DNA of 64,000 bases from Paraburkholderia sp. CNPSo 3272 (lineage in GTDB: Bacteria; Pseudomonadota; Gammaproteobacteria; Burkholderiales; Burkholderiaceae): positions 186,001 to 250,000 of the forward strand of contig NZ_JAMBPQ010000005.1 in NCBI RefSeq assembly GCF_024206495.1. The letters run 5' to 3'. This document shows, one piece after another, positions 26,098-35,030 of the stretch; position 1 is the first letter of the stretch; the number at the start of each line of letters is the position of its first letter. Below the pieces are notes generated by a model. That model saw only the letters and a program-made list of their open reading frames with translations, was not told where the DNA came from and made no database searches. Position numbers and translations under genes: made by a program.

Positions 26098-27819
26098 TCA
26101 GGCCACCATCGTCTGAGCGTCGGAGTCCGAATCGACAACAGACCCAGACTGCTGCGGAACTGACGCCACATTGGCCGCGAGACGCTCGTTCTGGTAAATA
26201 TTTCTGTATCTAAGGTAGCCGCCAGTAATGTCCGATGGTTCCAGCTTGGAAATCGGAATAGAAGTAAAGCCAGCCCGAGAATCGTGGACATAGTCGTCAA
26301 AAAAGTCACTTACGGCCTGAGGCAAGGTCGCATGCTTGTCGAGTTCCGCGAGCAAACTGCGCGTCACCGCATCGACTGGCTTTACCTTCGGGGTACCACC
26401 GTACAAGCCAACGAGTCCAGTATTATCAATCCGACTCTGCGGAATATTCTCCGCATCAATTTGCAAGCGTAGTCTCTTAACCTGGCCCTCCAGATCATCC
26501 TCCGCTTTGCGCAACTGCCCACGGTCTACGTCGTTAGAATCCCTGAAGAAGCGGCGCGTTGACAGCCCCTTTCCAGCTACAAGCATCCCGCCCCGCCATT
26601 GGACATATTGGTGGGTGTGTTGGCGTACGATATCGCGAAGTCTTCCGCCTGACGCAAGACCGCAGGCCGTCCAGAATTGGTTATACGCAGCCGTGAGTTC
26701 CTTAGGAATATGGAAAGCCGTCTTCAGGTCACCATGCGAATTGATCTCATCGATCGACATTAATGGCACGCCAGCACGTATCGCCTCGACGTGCATGTCA
26801 TTCAAAGGAATCTGCGAACATTGAGCAAGTTCTCCCTGTTCCGTTGGCAAGTATCCACCACCCACGTCGGAATGCATGCCGGGGTAAACTATCTGTTTGA
26901 CGTTGCTCGCCGCCTCCGCCGGAAAACATGCGCGTTGCTCGTGAAGTGCTACATAGTGAACGCATTGTTCGACGGTAGCCGGGATGGCCATCACCCCATC
27001 GGCCCACGCCATATGACCATCCCAACCCGAAACGAGATTTGGCGCTCCAACTGAAGCAACGGTGTCAAAGATTCCAAGAAAATAGAAACGTACAGACATA
27101 CCAGCCAGCTCAAACCCACCATCATTCTGCTTAACGATGTCGGTGAACCAGTTGGCAAACGCTCTTGCTTCAGCCGATCCACGTGAGAATCCGAAGACAG
27201 CCAAGTTGATTTGGGTCACCTTGCGCTGACTGCTTTGTGCGACTGCCGCCAGCTTCTTTTCCCATGTCTGCAGGACCATCTTCCGGTAGGCTGCTTCAAA
27301 TGAAAGCGCACCGACGGCGGAACTCATGTTCCTGACAATCGCCTTTGCGCTTGCGCCGCTGAAAAGATCTGATCCGGTCAGGTAGTGATGAACCGCGTTA
27401 TAGACTCTTGTTATTGCCCAATTGATTCGGTCGGCCCCCATGTGACCGGAACCTAATCCTAGAGGCGCGCCGAGCGTCTTGCCACCGTCTGTGTCGTCGA
27501 CGTCTGGAAATGGGGTACCCACGCCAGCGATGTAGTAGGGGAATAAACCATTTGGATTGTCGACCATCGCAGCATCGAACAGCCTAGCAACGTTGCTATG
27601 CTTGCAGCGCTCCTTCTGAGTTTTGCTCCCTCCCTCTTTGTCATCTTTATTGTTGCCGGTCCCATCGAAAAATAGCGTTACATAGACCTGTCCCTGGCAT
27701 TGCGCCGTCTCTCTGCTTCGGATACAAGTCAGCGCGCGTTGTCGTCGCATCATTTCTTGCGGTGAGAGCTTTCGGTAGCCCTCTGCAGGCATTGGATCGG
27801 GAATTACCGCTGATGTCAT
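26098..27819 (-). CDS. Tle1-like (DUF2235) T6SS phospholipase effector
   Basis: This 573-residue DUF2235 alpha/beta-hydrolase is likely a phospholipase A effector of the Tle1 family. It has the N-terminal FFDGTGNN motif (about 51-58), the nucleophile Ser212 in GFSRG, and Asp318 in YPGMHSDVGGGYL as the probable second catalytic residue. It has no signal peptide, as expected for a T6SS cargo. It sits between the DUF3304 lipoprotein (likely immunity) and PAAR, downstream of vgrG and a DUF4123 adaptor, forming a complete delivery module. It is about 45-50% alike by eye to the frameshifted copy at 14194-16046. The DNA is AT-richer than the tss genes, suggesting a transferred cassette. Confidence 0.9.
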   Translation of the reverse strand: MTSAVIPDPMPAEGYRKLSPQEMMRRQRALTCIRSRETAQCQGQVYVTLFFDGTGNNKDDKEGGSKTQKERCKHSNVARLFDAAMVDNPNGLFPYYIAGVGTPFPDVDDTDGGKTLGAPLGLGSGHMGADRINWAITRVYNAVHHYLTGSDLFSGASAKAIVRNMSSAVGALSFEAAYRKMVLQTWEKKLAAVAQSSQRKVTQINLAVFGFSRGSAEARAFANWFTDIVKQNDGGFELAGMSVRFYFLGIFDTVASVGAPNLVSGWDGHMAWADGVMAIPATVEQCVHYVALHEQRACFPAEAASNVKQIVYPGMHSDVGGGYLPTEQGELAQCSQIPLNDMHVEAIRAGVPLMSIDEINSHGDLKTAFHIPKELTAAYNQFWTACGLASGGRLRDIVRQHTHQYVQWRGGMLVAGKGLSTRRFFRDSNDVDRGQLRKAEDDLEGQVKRLRLQIDAENIPQSRIDNTGLVGLYGGTPKVKPVDAVTRSLLAELDKHATLPQAVSDFFDDYVHDSRAGFTSIPISKLEPSDITGGYLRYRNIYQNERLAANVASVPQQSGSVVDSDSDAQTMVA

Positions 27820-27840
27820 CGTGCAATCCTTGTAGTCGGT

Positions 27841-28275
27841 CTACAACTTTGCTGCGCTGCCTTTTAGGGGATAGTTAGGGTTTTCCGGGTAGTACATTGT
27901 TACGAAAACCTCTATATCACCATTCTTCAGAAAATGTACGGCGATATGACCTGCAGTATCGGCCGAATAGGGCGGAACAGATACCATCCTCTCCTGTTCC
28001 TTTCCGATTTCCTCTCCGCCCCATCTGACGGTTACCGTCATCCCCGGTACATATTTTTCAGGAATAGAAACACAGCATGCAGATCCGCCTTGACCATGCC
28101 TCGCAACGAAGGAGCCACCTTGTCCATTAACGGAATAGAATCCAATATCTTTATCAGTGTGGTTATAACCAGTAACATCTAGCCCCATCGCGTCGCTTTT
28201 TGCCTGGCAACCGGATAGTGCAATAGAAAACAGAATCAATGCGAAAATTTTGGCGGTCACTCGCAACAAAGGCAT
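27841..28275 (-). CDS. DUF3304 lipoprotein, likely Tle1 immunity protein (copy 2)
   Basis: This 144-residue protein has a signal peptide with lipobox LSGC (Cys23), so it is a periplasmic lipoprotein. The mature domain (MGLDVTGYNHTD, ACCVS, PGMTVTVRW) matches the second copy at 16070-16513. It lies 21 bases ahead of the intact Tle1-like lipase. Lipase effectors of this class act in the periplasm, and their known immunity proteins are periplasmic or lipid-anchored, which fits. The name DUF3304 is by recognised pattern; the immunity role is inferred. Confidence 0.82.
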   Translation of the reverse strand: MPLLRVTAKIFALILFSIALSGCQAKSDAMGLDVTGYNHTDKDIGFYSVNGQGGSFVARHGQGGSACCVSIPEKYVPGMTVTVRWGGEEIGKEQERMVSVPPYSADTAGHIAVHFLKNGDIEVFVTMYYPENPNYPLKGSAAKL

Positions 28276-28392
28276 CGTTTTGATTTCCCTTAGTTCAATT
28301 TCGAAGATTTCGTATTCCGGGTTGGCGAAACTACAGCCAAACCTATCGAGTCACAGCACTACGATTTCCATAGGTCTTGGAGTTCAAAATTC

Positions 28393-28914
28393 CTAAGTCG
28401 CAAGACGGTTCCTGTCGACCGGAACAACAAGTGTCCACTTCGATGCACAGGATCGCAGTTGCGCATGAGTGAGTACCGCCCCAGCATAGCTCGCCACATA
28501 CACCACTCCGATAGATATCAATAACGACGCCACGCCATAACCCAGTCGCTTCCACGTCACCCGCGGCTTCAAAAAAGCAATTGCGCAACCCGTTAGTACC
28601 GGTATCGGTACGGTGGCAACGAGCACAAGTGCGAGGAAGATAACCATCCCCGCGCTCATATCGCCTTCCGTGCATATGCGGCGGTAAGCTCCATCGATAC
28701 CGAATACAACGAGGACGTTGAGCACAACGAAGCTGACCACCGAAGAAGCGCCAACGTAAGCAAGCACCCCGAAGGCTTTTTTTGCTGACGTTGCTAGAGT
28801 CGGTGCGATGCGTCGCTTGCGTTCCCGTCCTTGGAGTCTTCTGCGACCTTCGCGCTTCTCGCCCAAAGAGGCTGTCCCGCGGTCCAGGCTTCCTCTGGAA
28901 GTTTCTCTATCCAT
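28393..28914 (-). CDS. Unknown small membrane protein in the effector module
   Basis: This 173-residue frame has three strong membrane helices (about residues 50-74, 88-114 and 125-148). The start is uncertain. The only upstream ATG (28914) makes it overlap the DUF4123 gene by about 120 bases and gives a charged 45-residue N-terminus coded inside that gene. A non-ATG start just after 28794 would leave only the membrane part. No family was recognised. It sits between the DUF4123 adaptor and the DUF3304 gene, so it may be a further immunity or accessory protein. Alternatively it is a remnant of another effector set. The hydrophobic helices make it likely to be real. Confidence 0.6.
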   Translation of the reverse strand: MDRETSRGSLDRGTASLGEKREGRRRLQGRERKRRIAPTLATSAKKAFGVLAYVGASSVVSFVVLNVLVVFGIDGAYRRICTEGDMSAGMVIFLALVLVATVPIPVLTGCAIAFLKPRVTWKRLGYGVASLLISIGVVYVASYAGAVLTHAQLRSCASKWTLVVPVDRNRLAT

Positions 28915-29693
28915 TGCTGAAAAATTTCTTGACTGTTGGCAAAACCCGCCTTCAGGTGATCCGAGATGCCCGGAAACTCAACGTAATTGCCTGAAGTGGA
29001 AAGAGCGAGAATCATCAGTTGAAGCTGGTCAGCCCTATCCGTTAGCCCATATTCCCGTGCTCTCTGCAACTGACTGCTGATGAATGGATGCAAGATGTCG
29101 CGCGGTACACGATCTATCTCCGCCCTGATGTTGCGCCGAAGCTCGTAGATCAACAGGTCGGGTTCCGCTGCGTCGAATAGCGCTTGCTCCTGCGCCAAGT
29201 CAAATGTGAGCGGAACAGGTTCGAGAGACTGCACGCCGCTGCTATTTGGCATCTGCTGCTCCTCAACTACGCCGAACCGGTCATAGATCTTCCACGCCGT
29301 GATGCCGCGCGTAAAAGTGGCTGCCTGCTGAGGGTTCAGAACGCTCATCAACGCCGGAAGAATGCGAGTGTCATACCAGCGCATCACCATCAATTTGCCA
29401 CTTGACATTTCGAACAGGTGAAATTTCCGGAGATGCTCGCCGAGCTCCTCGAGAGATTTCGTCGAATCTAGGGTGCTCACGCAGGGCTTCAGGATGCCGA
29501 TTCGCGTCGTCTCGTCAAGCACAGATTGTGTGATGTCACAGTCGACTGTCACGTCGATCAGGAGCGGAGCAATGTCGCGGAATGGTTCTTCCGGATGACC
29601 ATCGAACAGTGAGACATATTGCGCCCCCAGTCGGTCAAGCCGACTGGAAAAGTGCATATGCTGACTCGAGTCGAACAGAATATAGCGATACAC
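28794..29693 (-). CDS. DUF4123 T6SS effector adaptor (Tap/TEC family)
   Basis: This 299-residue protein of the DUF4123 family consists of chaperones that load a specific effector onto VgrG. The core MRWYDTRILPALMSVL (about residues 103-118) and the following helix are typical. A GTG start at 29693 fits: AGGAG stands 6-8 bases upstream, and it begins 9 bases after the vgrG stop. Placement between vgrG and the Tle1 module suggests it loads the lipase at 26098-27819. The C-terminal 50 residues are less conserved. Confidence 0.85.
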   Translation of the reverse strand: MYRYILFDSSQHMHFSSRLDRLGAQYVSLFDGHPEEPFRDIAPLLIDVTVDCDITQSVLDETTRIGILKPCVSTLDSTKSLEELGEHLRKFHLFEMSSGKLMVMRWYDTRILPALMSVLNPQQAATFTRGITAWKIYDRFGVVEEQQMPNSSGVQSLEPVPLTFDLAQEQALFDAAEPDLLIYELRRNIRAEIDRVPRDILHPFISSQLQRAREYGLTDRADQLQLMILALSTSGNYVEFPGISDHLKAGFANSQEIFQQWIEKLPEEAWTAGQPLWARSAKVAEDSKDGNASDASHRL

Positions 29694-29702
29694 TTGACGC
29701 TC

Positions 29703-32069
29703 CTAGCTGGTGTGGACGCCGGGTGAACCTTGGCGCATCGCATCGATGAGGCAACTCTTGCAGGTCGTCCGTGGGAACTGCGGCAAAGGCAGAGTTTCCG
29801 AGGCGGGTTCGACGGTATCCCAGAACGCGCAACGCTCGAGAATGTCACCCGGCGACACGTTCTCGATGCCGCTACCGGTAATCTTGATGTACGACCCGCC
29901 GGAGCCGATCCAGACTTCCTTGGACGCAGAAATGACCACGCGGCCATTCGTGCTTGTTACAGTGAGATCTTTCAAAGAGCCCAGAGACATTTCGTCGCCC
30001 TGCGCCTGGATTTCGACCTTGCCTTGAGAGGCGAAGATTTTGATTCCGAGTTTTTGGGCGAAAAGTGATATGGCGTCGCCAACAGACACTGTCAATTTTC
30101 GCAGGACGCCGATGTCGGCGTTGCCACCGGCCGTAGCGATAAGGTTTTTGGAGGCGCTAACCTGCAGATGGTCGCCGGAGACAAGGCCCATACCAGCAGG
30201 TGCACTCAGCAGGATGCCGGCTTGTTTGAGCCCCTTGAGCGTTTCGTTCAGCAGGTCCCGCTGCTTCTCGACGTCCGCCGCATACGCGTTAGCCGTTTTG
30301 GCGGCATCCGAAACAGCCTGCATCTGCTCGATGGCCTGCTGAAGCAGATCCTCCGCCGCACGCATCTCAAGCTGCTTGCCCGAGGCCATTGGCTGGCTGT
30401 CAGCAGAGACGAATACGCCCTGGCCGCCCCGGACCGCTACGTGATCGTCACTACGCAGCTCTGCCCCGCTGCCCCGCTTGTCCCGGCTCGAGTTGACGAT
30501 ACTCCCAAGGTTAAGCTGGCTCTTGCCACCGCCCTCGGTTGCAAGCTTGATGTGCTCTTCCCCTTCAAAGTCTTCCATCTGAAGGGTATTATTCGACTGC
30601 GTGTGAATAACGTTGCGTGTCATCCAGCGATCGTCGCTCGTAATCACATCCGGATTCACGCTGTCGTGCATCACGTGAGCGATAAACGGAAAATCCGGAT
30701 TGCCGTTCTCGAAGCCGACTTCGACGCCGGAGCCGTCCAGCGCCGGGAAATGAGTTCCGGTGGTCTTGGGACCAGCAAAGGACTTCGCGATACGCATCCA
30801 GCAACTCGTCAACCCGCCCGTACGCTCTTCGCGATCAAAGTCGAACGAGACCATATAGTGGCCGTCCTTGTTGACGTAGCTATATTTGTATCGGTTCGGA
30901 GATGTGATACGTCCGCTGATGGTGCCGTGGATTTTGGGCCACGTCTCCTCGAGCAGGGGCATACGGTAAATCAGGTGTGACGGGATCGCTGTATAGGTGT
31001 TGTGGTAGGCCTTGTCGCGCGATCCAGCGTGTTCAACGCGCGTGATCAACTGACCATACTCGGCCTCGGGCAGTGCCCGGTTGGTGAACCGGAAAACACG
31101 GCCGGGCGCGACGCACAGCACGTTCCCCTCGCCCGTATAGACGATCTTTTCGCACAGCAGCGCCTCGTGTCGCAACTGGGCTTCCCACTCAGCCTGATCG
31201 TTGCTCAGGTGTCCAGCGGCCCAGACGTCTGGCGTGCCCCACGTGGTTTTGTCGTCCGGGGCAGCGTTGGCTTCCCCATCGATGGGTTGCGGAGCCTTGC
31301 GGTGGTTGTAGTGGCGCACCGTAACCGCCTGGGCGATCGTCTTCGTGCGGGTCTCGAACTTCTCGACCGACTCGGCACCTGTGCTTTCAAGACCGGAGGC
31401 TGGCCTGAAGGGAGCAACGAATGCATCGCTGCGCTCGTAGTGCGTGAAGTCATCGCCGAAGTGCGTCACTTCGCCGTATTCGCCCTGGCGAATCACAAAC
31501 CAGATGCCGGAGCGGCGCGCGAGACGGGTAAAAAACTGGAAGTCCGTCTCGTTCCATTGCATCACGAAGTCGCGCTTCGGATACTCACGGCGAAGCGTAA
31601 ATTCGAAGTCGCTCGTGCCTGCACCAAACCCGTACTCGCGGAATATTTGCTCGATGATCTCGGGATCGGTTTGCCCGAGGAATATACGACAACGTTTGAC
31701 GTTTCGCAGCAGGGCAACACGCGACTCGAGCACGGCCTCGTAAGTTGTCTCGTCCCTGCTGCTGGAAAGCTGGTTGAACTCTGTAATGACGCCCTGAAAC
31801 TGTCGGCTAGGGCCAGCAGGCAGCGCCACACCTGCCAGGGTAGGCGGCCGGATGGAAAAGACGGCCGTCTTCGTCAGGATCTCATCTATCGGCAGATCCG
31901 CTACCCGGTGGGTCAGCTTGATCCTGAAGTGAGTGGGCGCACCCGCCTCCTCGACGCCGGCAAATTCCACGACGTCGAAACCTGGCGCGCTCTTGCTGCC
32001 GGTCAGATCAAGATGATAGGCCTGCAGGCCATCCCTTTTCAGTGCTCCGATCGCTTCGTTGACACCCAT
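29703..32069 (-). CDS. vgrG: T6SS spike protein VgrG
   Basis: This 788-residue VgrG forms the trimeric puncturing spike. The gp27-like part is present (RRSGIWFVIRQG, then the gp5 OB fold around DREERTGGLTSCWMRI), followed by the VgrG beta-helix region with a DUF2345-like repeat (about 560-730). It ends in TTCKSCLIDAMRQGSP, the usual cysteine-bearing VgrG tail, with no fused effector domain. ATG 32069 is chosen because AGGAG lies 9 bases upstream; an in-frame GTG nine bases earlier is less well placed. It is divergent from tssK across a 647-base intergenic region. Confidence 0.94.
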   Translation of the reverse strand: MGVNEAIGALKRDGLQAYHLDLTGSKSAPGFDVVEFAGVEEAGAPTHFRIKLTHRVADLPIDEILTKTAVFSIRPPTLAGVALPAGPSRQFQGVITEFNQLSSSRDETTYEAVLESRVALLRNVKRCRIFLGQTDPEIIEQIFREYGFGAGTSDFEFTLRREYPKRDFVMQWNETDFQFFTRLARRSGIWFVIRQGEYGEVTHFGDDFTHYERSDAFVAPFRPASGLESTGAESVEKFETRTKTIAQAVTVRHYNHRKAPQPIDGEANAAPDDKTTWGTPDVWAAGHLSNDQAEWEAQLRHEALLCEKIVYTGEGNVLCVAPGRVFRFTNRALPEAEYGQLITRVEHAGSRDKAYHNTYTAIPSHLIYRMPLLEETWPKIHGTISGRITSPNRYKYSYVNKDGHYMVSFDFDREERTGGLTSCWMRIAKSFAGPKTTGTHFPALDGSGVEVGFENGNPDFPFIAHVMHDSVNPDVITSDDRWMTRNVIHTQSNNTLQMEDFEGEEHIKLATEGGGKSQLNLGSIVNSSRDKRGSGAELRSDDHVAVRGGQGVFVSADSQPMASGKQLEMRAAEDLLQQAIEQMQAVSDAAKTANAYAADVEKQRDLLNETLKGLKQAGILLSAPAGMGLVSGDHLQVSASKNLIATAGGNADIGVLRKLTVSVGDAISLFAQKLGIKIFASQGKVEIQAQGDEMSLGSLKDLTVTSTNGRVVISASKEVWIGSGGSYIKITGSGIENVSPGDILERCAFWDTVEPASETLPLPQFPRTTCKSCLIDAMRQGSPGVHTS

Positions 32070-32716
32070 CTTCGCCACTCCTGGGGTAACCTGCTACCGA
32101 ATACACCGGCCAGAATTTCAGCCGGCGTATTCGGCAGCAGTAAATCGACAAGACGTCGCCAGCGCGCGAGTGGCACCGGCGACTGGTCTTCAGTTCTCGG
32201 CCTTGGGCATCTGCGACACCAGCGACAGGCCCACAAGCAGTTTCAGAAGTACCTCGACTTTTTTGTGCGCGCCACCCGTGTGCAGATCAACGGAAACGTT
32301 GATTCTGCTTAGCCGAATTTCTTTGTGATAATCAGCGGACTATCACCGTAGGCGCCTCGGGGTTTGCAGCGAGTGCGTTATTAGTCAGGTAGGAATCCTA
32401 TTTAGGTGCATGCCGTCATTGTGGGAGTGAACGGTGTTTTCACCATCGTGTCGGTGTGGAATTAAAGCGGGTAAACCGCCTTTAGTCAAACCGAATTACG
32501 CATGAGGATTTTTGAGATTGTGAATAAATGTGAAAATCAGACGCGTCGCATTGACACCCCCTTGTTAGCGACGTTATTGCGTGCGAATTTCACTGATCTT
32601 CTTGATTGAAACGTGTTGAGTGGTCGTTATGCATTGTTTACTGGACGATGTGCAATGTATTGTGGTTAAAATCCGGCACCCGATGTTCAGTAAACCTTAT
32701 TGATCACAATCACAAT
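32070..32716. promoter_or_regulatory. Divergent regulatory region of the T6SS locus
   Basis: This 647-base stretch separates the leftward vgrG set from tssK-tssL. It is AT-richer than its flanks, mainly 32330-32710, and has no convincing gene; the frame open from 32606 is the tssK frame upstream of its real start. A TTGACA at 32551-32556 with a TATTGC 18 bases later is a weak sigma-70 candidate for the rightward genes. No sigma-54 (GG-N10-GC) site was convincing. Confidence 0.45.
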
Positions 32717-34078
32717 ATGCGGACATTCAAACCGCTGTGGCAAGAGGGCATTGTGCTCTCACCGCATCATTTCCAGCAGCAGGGCCGTTGGTGGGAGTTC
32801 GCCCAGCAACAGTTCGTCCCGCTCGCAATAGCGGAGCCATGGGGCGTACTGGAAGCCGCGCCGGACGAGGAGCTTTTGCTCAACGGACGCGTGAAACTCA
32901 CTACTCTCAAGATGCGCTTCGCTGATGGCACGCCCATCGATACATCAATTGCTGACGTACTGCCGCCGGCGCGGGATCTTGCTCGCGATGTTGGGTCTGA
33001 CGTGCAAAGCGTGATTGTCTTCGTTGGGCTCCCGCTACTCGACGCAGTGGGGAACAACTGCCGTGCAGACGGGGAGACAGTCTCCCGACCGCGACGGTAT
33101 TTCCGCGAGTACGCAGAGGTGCCTGATCTGCACGGCACGGTTGACGCGGAGCTTGCCGTCGAGCGCCATGCGCTCCAGCTGCTGTTCGATTTCGAATCGC
33201 ATGCTGACTACGTCGTCTGCCCGATTTTCCGTCTTGTGCGCGGCCAGCGTGGGGTATTCGACGTTGATCATGACTGGGTGCCGCCGTGCCTTGCGCTCTC
33301 TGGTCATCCGCGCCACGAGGAGCGGGTATCCCGCATTGCCGATATTCTCCAGGCGAAGAGCATTGCACTGGCTGCACGACGCAGCGAGCGCATCGACGAC
33401 GTCGCCGAATTCGGTGTAGCAGACGTTTCGCTCTTCTGGCTCCTTCACTGCCTGAATACGCAGTGGCCCGAACTGCGCTTTCTCGCGAGCCACCCTTACC
33501 AGCCGCCCGAGCGGCTTTATCACGTCCTGGCGCAACTCACCGGCGCGCTGATGACTTTCTCGACGCGGGCGAACCTGGCCGAGATTCCAGCATACGAACA
33601 TGCTCGCCAGGACGAGGTTTTCTCGAAGCTGGAAACGCTGATCCGCGAACTGCTCGACGCCGTCATTCCGTCGCGCGTGGTACCGATCGGCCTGCTGAAG
33701 AAAGCGACGACGTACTGGAGTGGCCAGATCCACGACGATCGGCTGCTCGAAGGCGCCGACTGGTATCTGTCGGTCAACGCAGCGATGCCGGCTTTCGATC
33801 TGGTCGAATTGCTCCCGCGACTGTGCAAGATTGGCGCACCCGACGAGGTTACCCATATCGTCAACGCTGCACTGCCCGGCGTGCCGCTTCGTTCGGTACA
33901 GCGTGTACCCGCGGCCATTCCTGTCCGGCTTGAGAACCAGTATTTCGCGCTCGACGCGAAGGATCCCGTGTTCACACGGATGCTCGCCGCGCGCACCTGC
34001 CAGATCTATCTGCCGGCGTCCGTTCCCGAGGCGTCGCTGGAGCTCTATGCCGTGCTGACTTCGCAGGGCGACAAATGA
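32717..34078 (+). CDS. tssK: T6SS baseplate protein TssK
   Basis: This 453-residue protein ties the baseplate to the membrane complex through TssL/TssM. The N-terminus (PLWQEGIVLSPHHFQQQ) matches the invariant TssK start, which fixes ATG 32717; the open frame upstream to 32606 lacks family sequence. The C-terminal neck and head region shows no break. It overlaps tssL by four bases (ATGA). Confidence 0.94.
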   Translation: MRTFKPLWQEGIVLSPHHFQQQGRWWEFAQQQFVPLAIAEPWGVLEAAPDEELLLNGRVKLTTLKMRFADGTPIDTSIADVLPPARDLARDVGSDVQSVIVFVGLPLLDAVGNNCRADGETVSRPRRYFREYAEVPDLHGTVDAELAVERHALQLLFDFESHADYVVCPIFRLVRGQRGVFDVDHDWVPPCLALSGHPRHEERVSRIADILQAKSIALAARRSERIDDVAEFGVADVSLFWLLHCLNTQWPELRFLASHPYQPPERLYHVLAQLTGALMTFSTRANLAEIPAYEHARQDEVFSKLETLIRELLDAVIPSRVVPIGLLKKATTYWSGQIHDDRLLEGADWYLSVNAAMPAFDLVELLPRLCKIGAPDEVTHIVNAALPGVPLRSVQRVPAAIPVRLENQYFALDAKDPVFTRMLAARTCQIYLPASVPEASLELYAVLTSQGDK

Positions 34079-34740
34079 CATCCGGCCGCCCGCTTCCGCT
34101 TTGCGCCCTGCTTCGCAACACGGCGCTCGAAATCTCGCAGCTCGCGCAAGGTGGCACGACGGATGACGTTGAGGACCTGCGTGTACAGTGTCGCAGGCTG
34201 ACCGACGACTTTGCCTCGGCCATGGAAGCACGCAAGGTGCCGGTTGACGTCGCCCGCGATGCTCTCTACATGCAGTGCGGCCTGCTCGACGAAACCGTGC
34301 TTGCGCATCTGCCAGCTGAAAGTCGTCCGCTCTGGGAGGCGACGCCGTTGCAGGTGGAACGGTACGGCGAACATGATGCAGGCGAACAGGTGTACAGCCA
34401 GCTCGCGGCACGCATGCGCGCAGCCCCGCCGAACGTGGACCTGCTCGAGTGTTACGCAACCGTACTGGGACTGGGTTTCCAGGGACGGTATGCCCGCGAG
34501 GGTGCCGCCCAGCGTGCGGCAATCATCCGCGCGCTCAATGAGCAGCTCGGGAAGCTGACTCCCGGGGAAGAATCGGGGCTGGTCGTTGACGCAACAGGTA
34601 CGCATCGCTTCGACTGGTTCTATCGGCTCTCGCCGTGGGCGATCGCCGGACTCGTGTGTGCGGGCGCCGCCATCGTTTTCGTGCTCATCGGGCAAGGTCT
34701 CGATCTGCAGGCCTCCCATTTGCTGTCGGCGAAGACCTGA
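34075..34740 (+). CDS. tssL: T6SS membrane protein TssL (DotU family)
   Basis: This 221-residue DotU-type protein has a cytoplasmic helical domain (YMQCGLLDETVLAHLP near residues 64-79, GLGFQGRYAREG near 130-143) and one C-terminal membrane helix (about residues 185-210). It has no OmpA-like periplasmic extension, so peptidoglycan anchoring would need a separate protein. The start overlaps the tssK stop (ATGA), so TssK and TssL are made together. Confidence 0.92.
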   Translation: MTSGRPLPLCALLRNTALEISQLAQGGTTDDVEDLRVQCRRLTDDFASAMEARKVPVDVARDALYMQCGLLDETVLAHLPAESRPLWEATPLQVERYGEHDAGEQVYSQLAARMRAAPPNVDLLECYATVLGLGFQGRYAREGAAQRAAIIRALNEQLGKLTPGEESGLVVDATGTHRFDWFYRLSPWAIAGLVCAGAAIVFVLIGQGLDLQASHLLSAKT

Positions 34741-34746
34741 TGCCCA

Positions 34747-34860
34747 ATGCGTTGTGAGGATGCGGCGAAACTCGTGCTCCGGACGCGCCTCGCACTGGAA
34801 CGCCTGCAAAACGGCGAGGTGAATCGCCGTCTGATCAACGATTTATCCAGGCGGTACTGA
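34747..34860 (+). CDS. Possible small ORF or gene remnant after tssL
   Basis: A 37-codon frame begins at ATG 34747, 6 bases after the tssL stop, and reads as a plausible helical peptide (DAAKLVLRTRLALERLQNGE). Family unknown. It may be a true small ORF, or the 5' remains of a longer gene lost downstream. A clear ribosome site is not seen. Confidence 0.3.
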   Translation: MRCEDAAKLVLRTRLALERLQNGEVNRRLINDLSRRY

Positions 34861-35030
34861 TAACCAACTTTGTCACCGCAGCCTCGCCACCCACGCGTTC
34901 GCTCCTTGGCTGTACGCCCGTCGTGGTGCCCGCCACGCCAATCGCGTAAGCTAACGTCGTTGCACGCTCACTCGCGAAGCCCCGCGCTTCGCGCCTAGAA
35001 GCGGGATCGACACGGAAAAGCGGACGCTCC

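Noticed and set aside
32600..32700. Possible sigma-54 promoter before tssK
   Set aside because: GG and GC dinucleotides are present but not at the required 10-base spacing.
32606..32716. Upstream extension of TssK by 37 residues
   Set aside because: TssK proteins begin at the PLWQEG-type motif; the added part is AT-rich leader.
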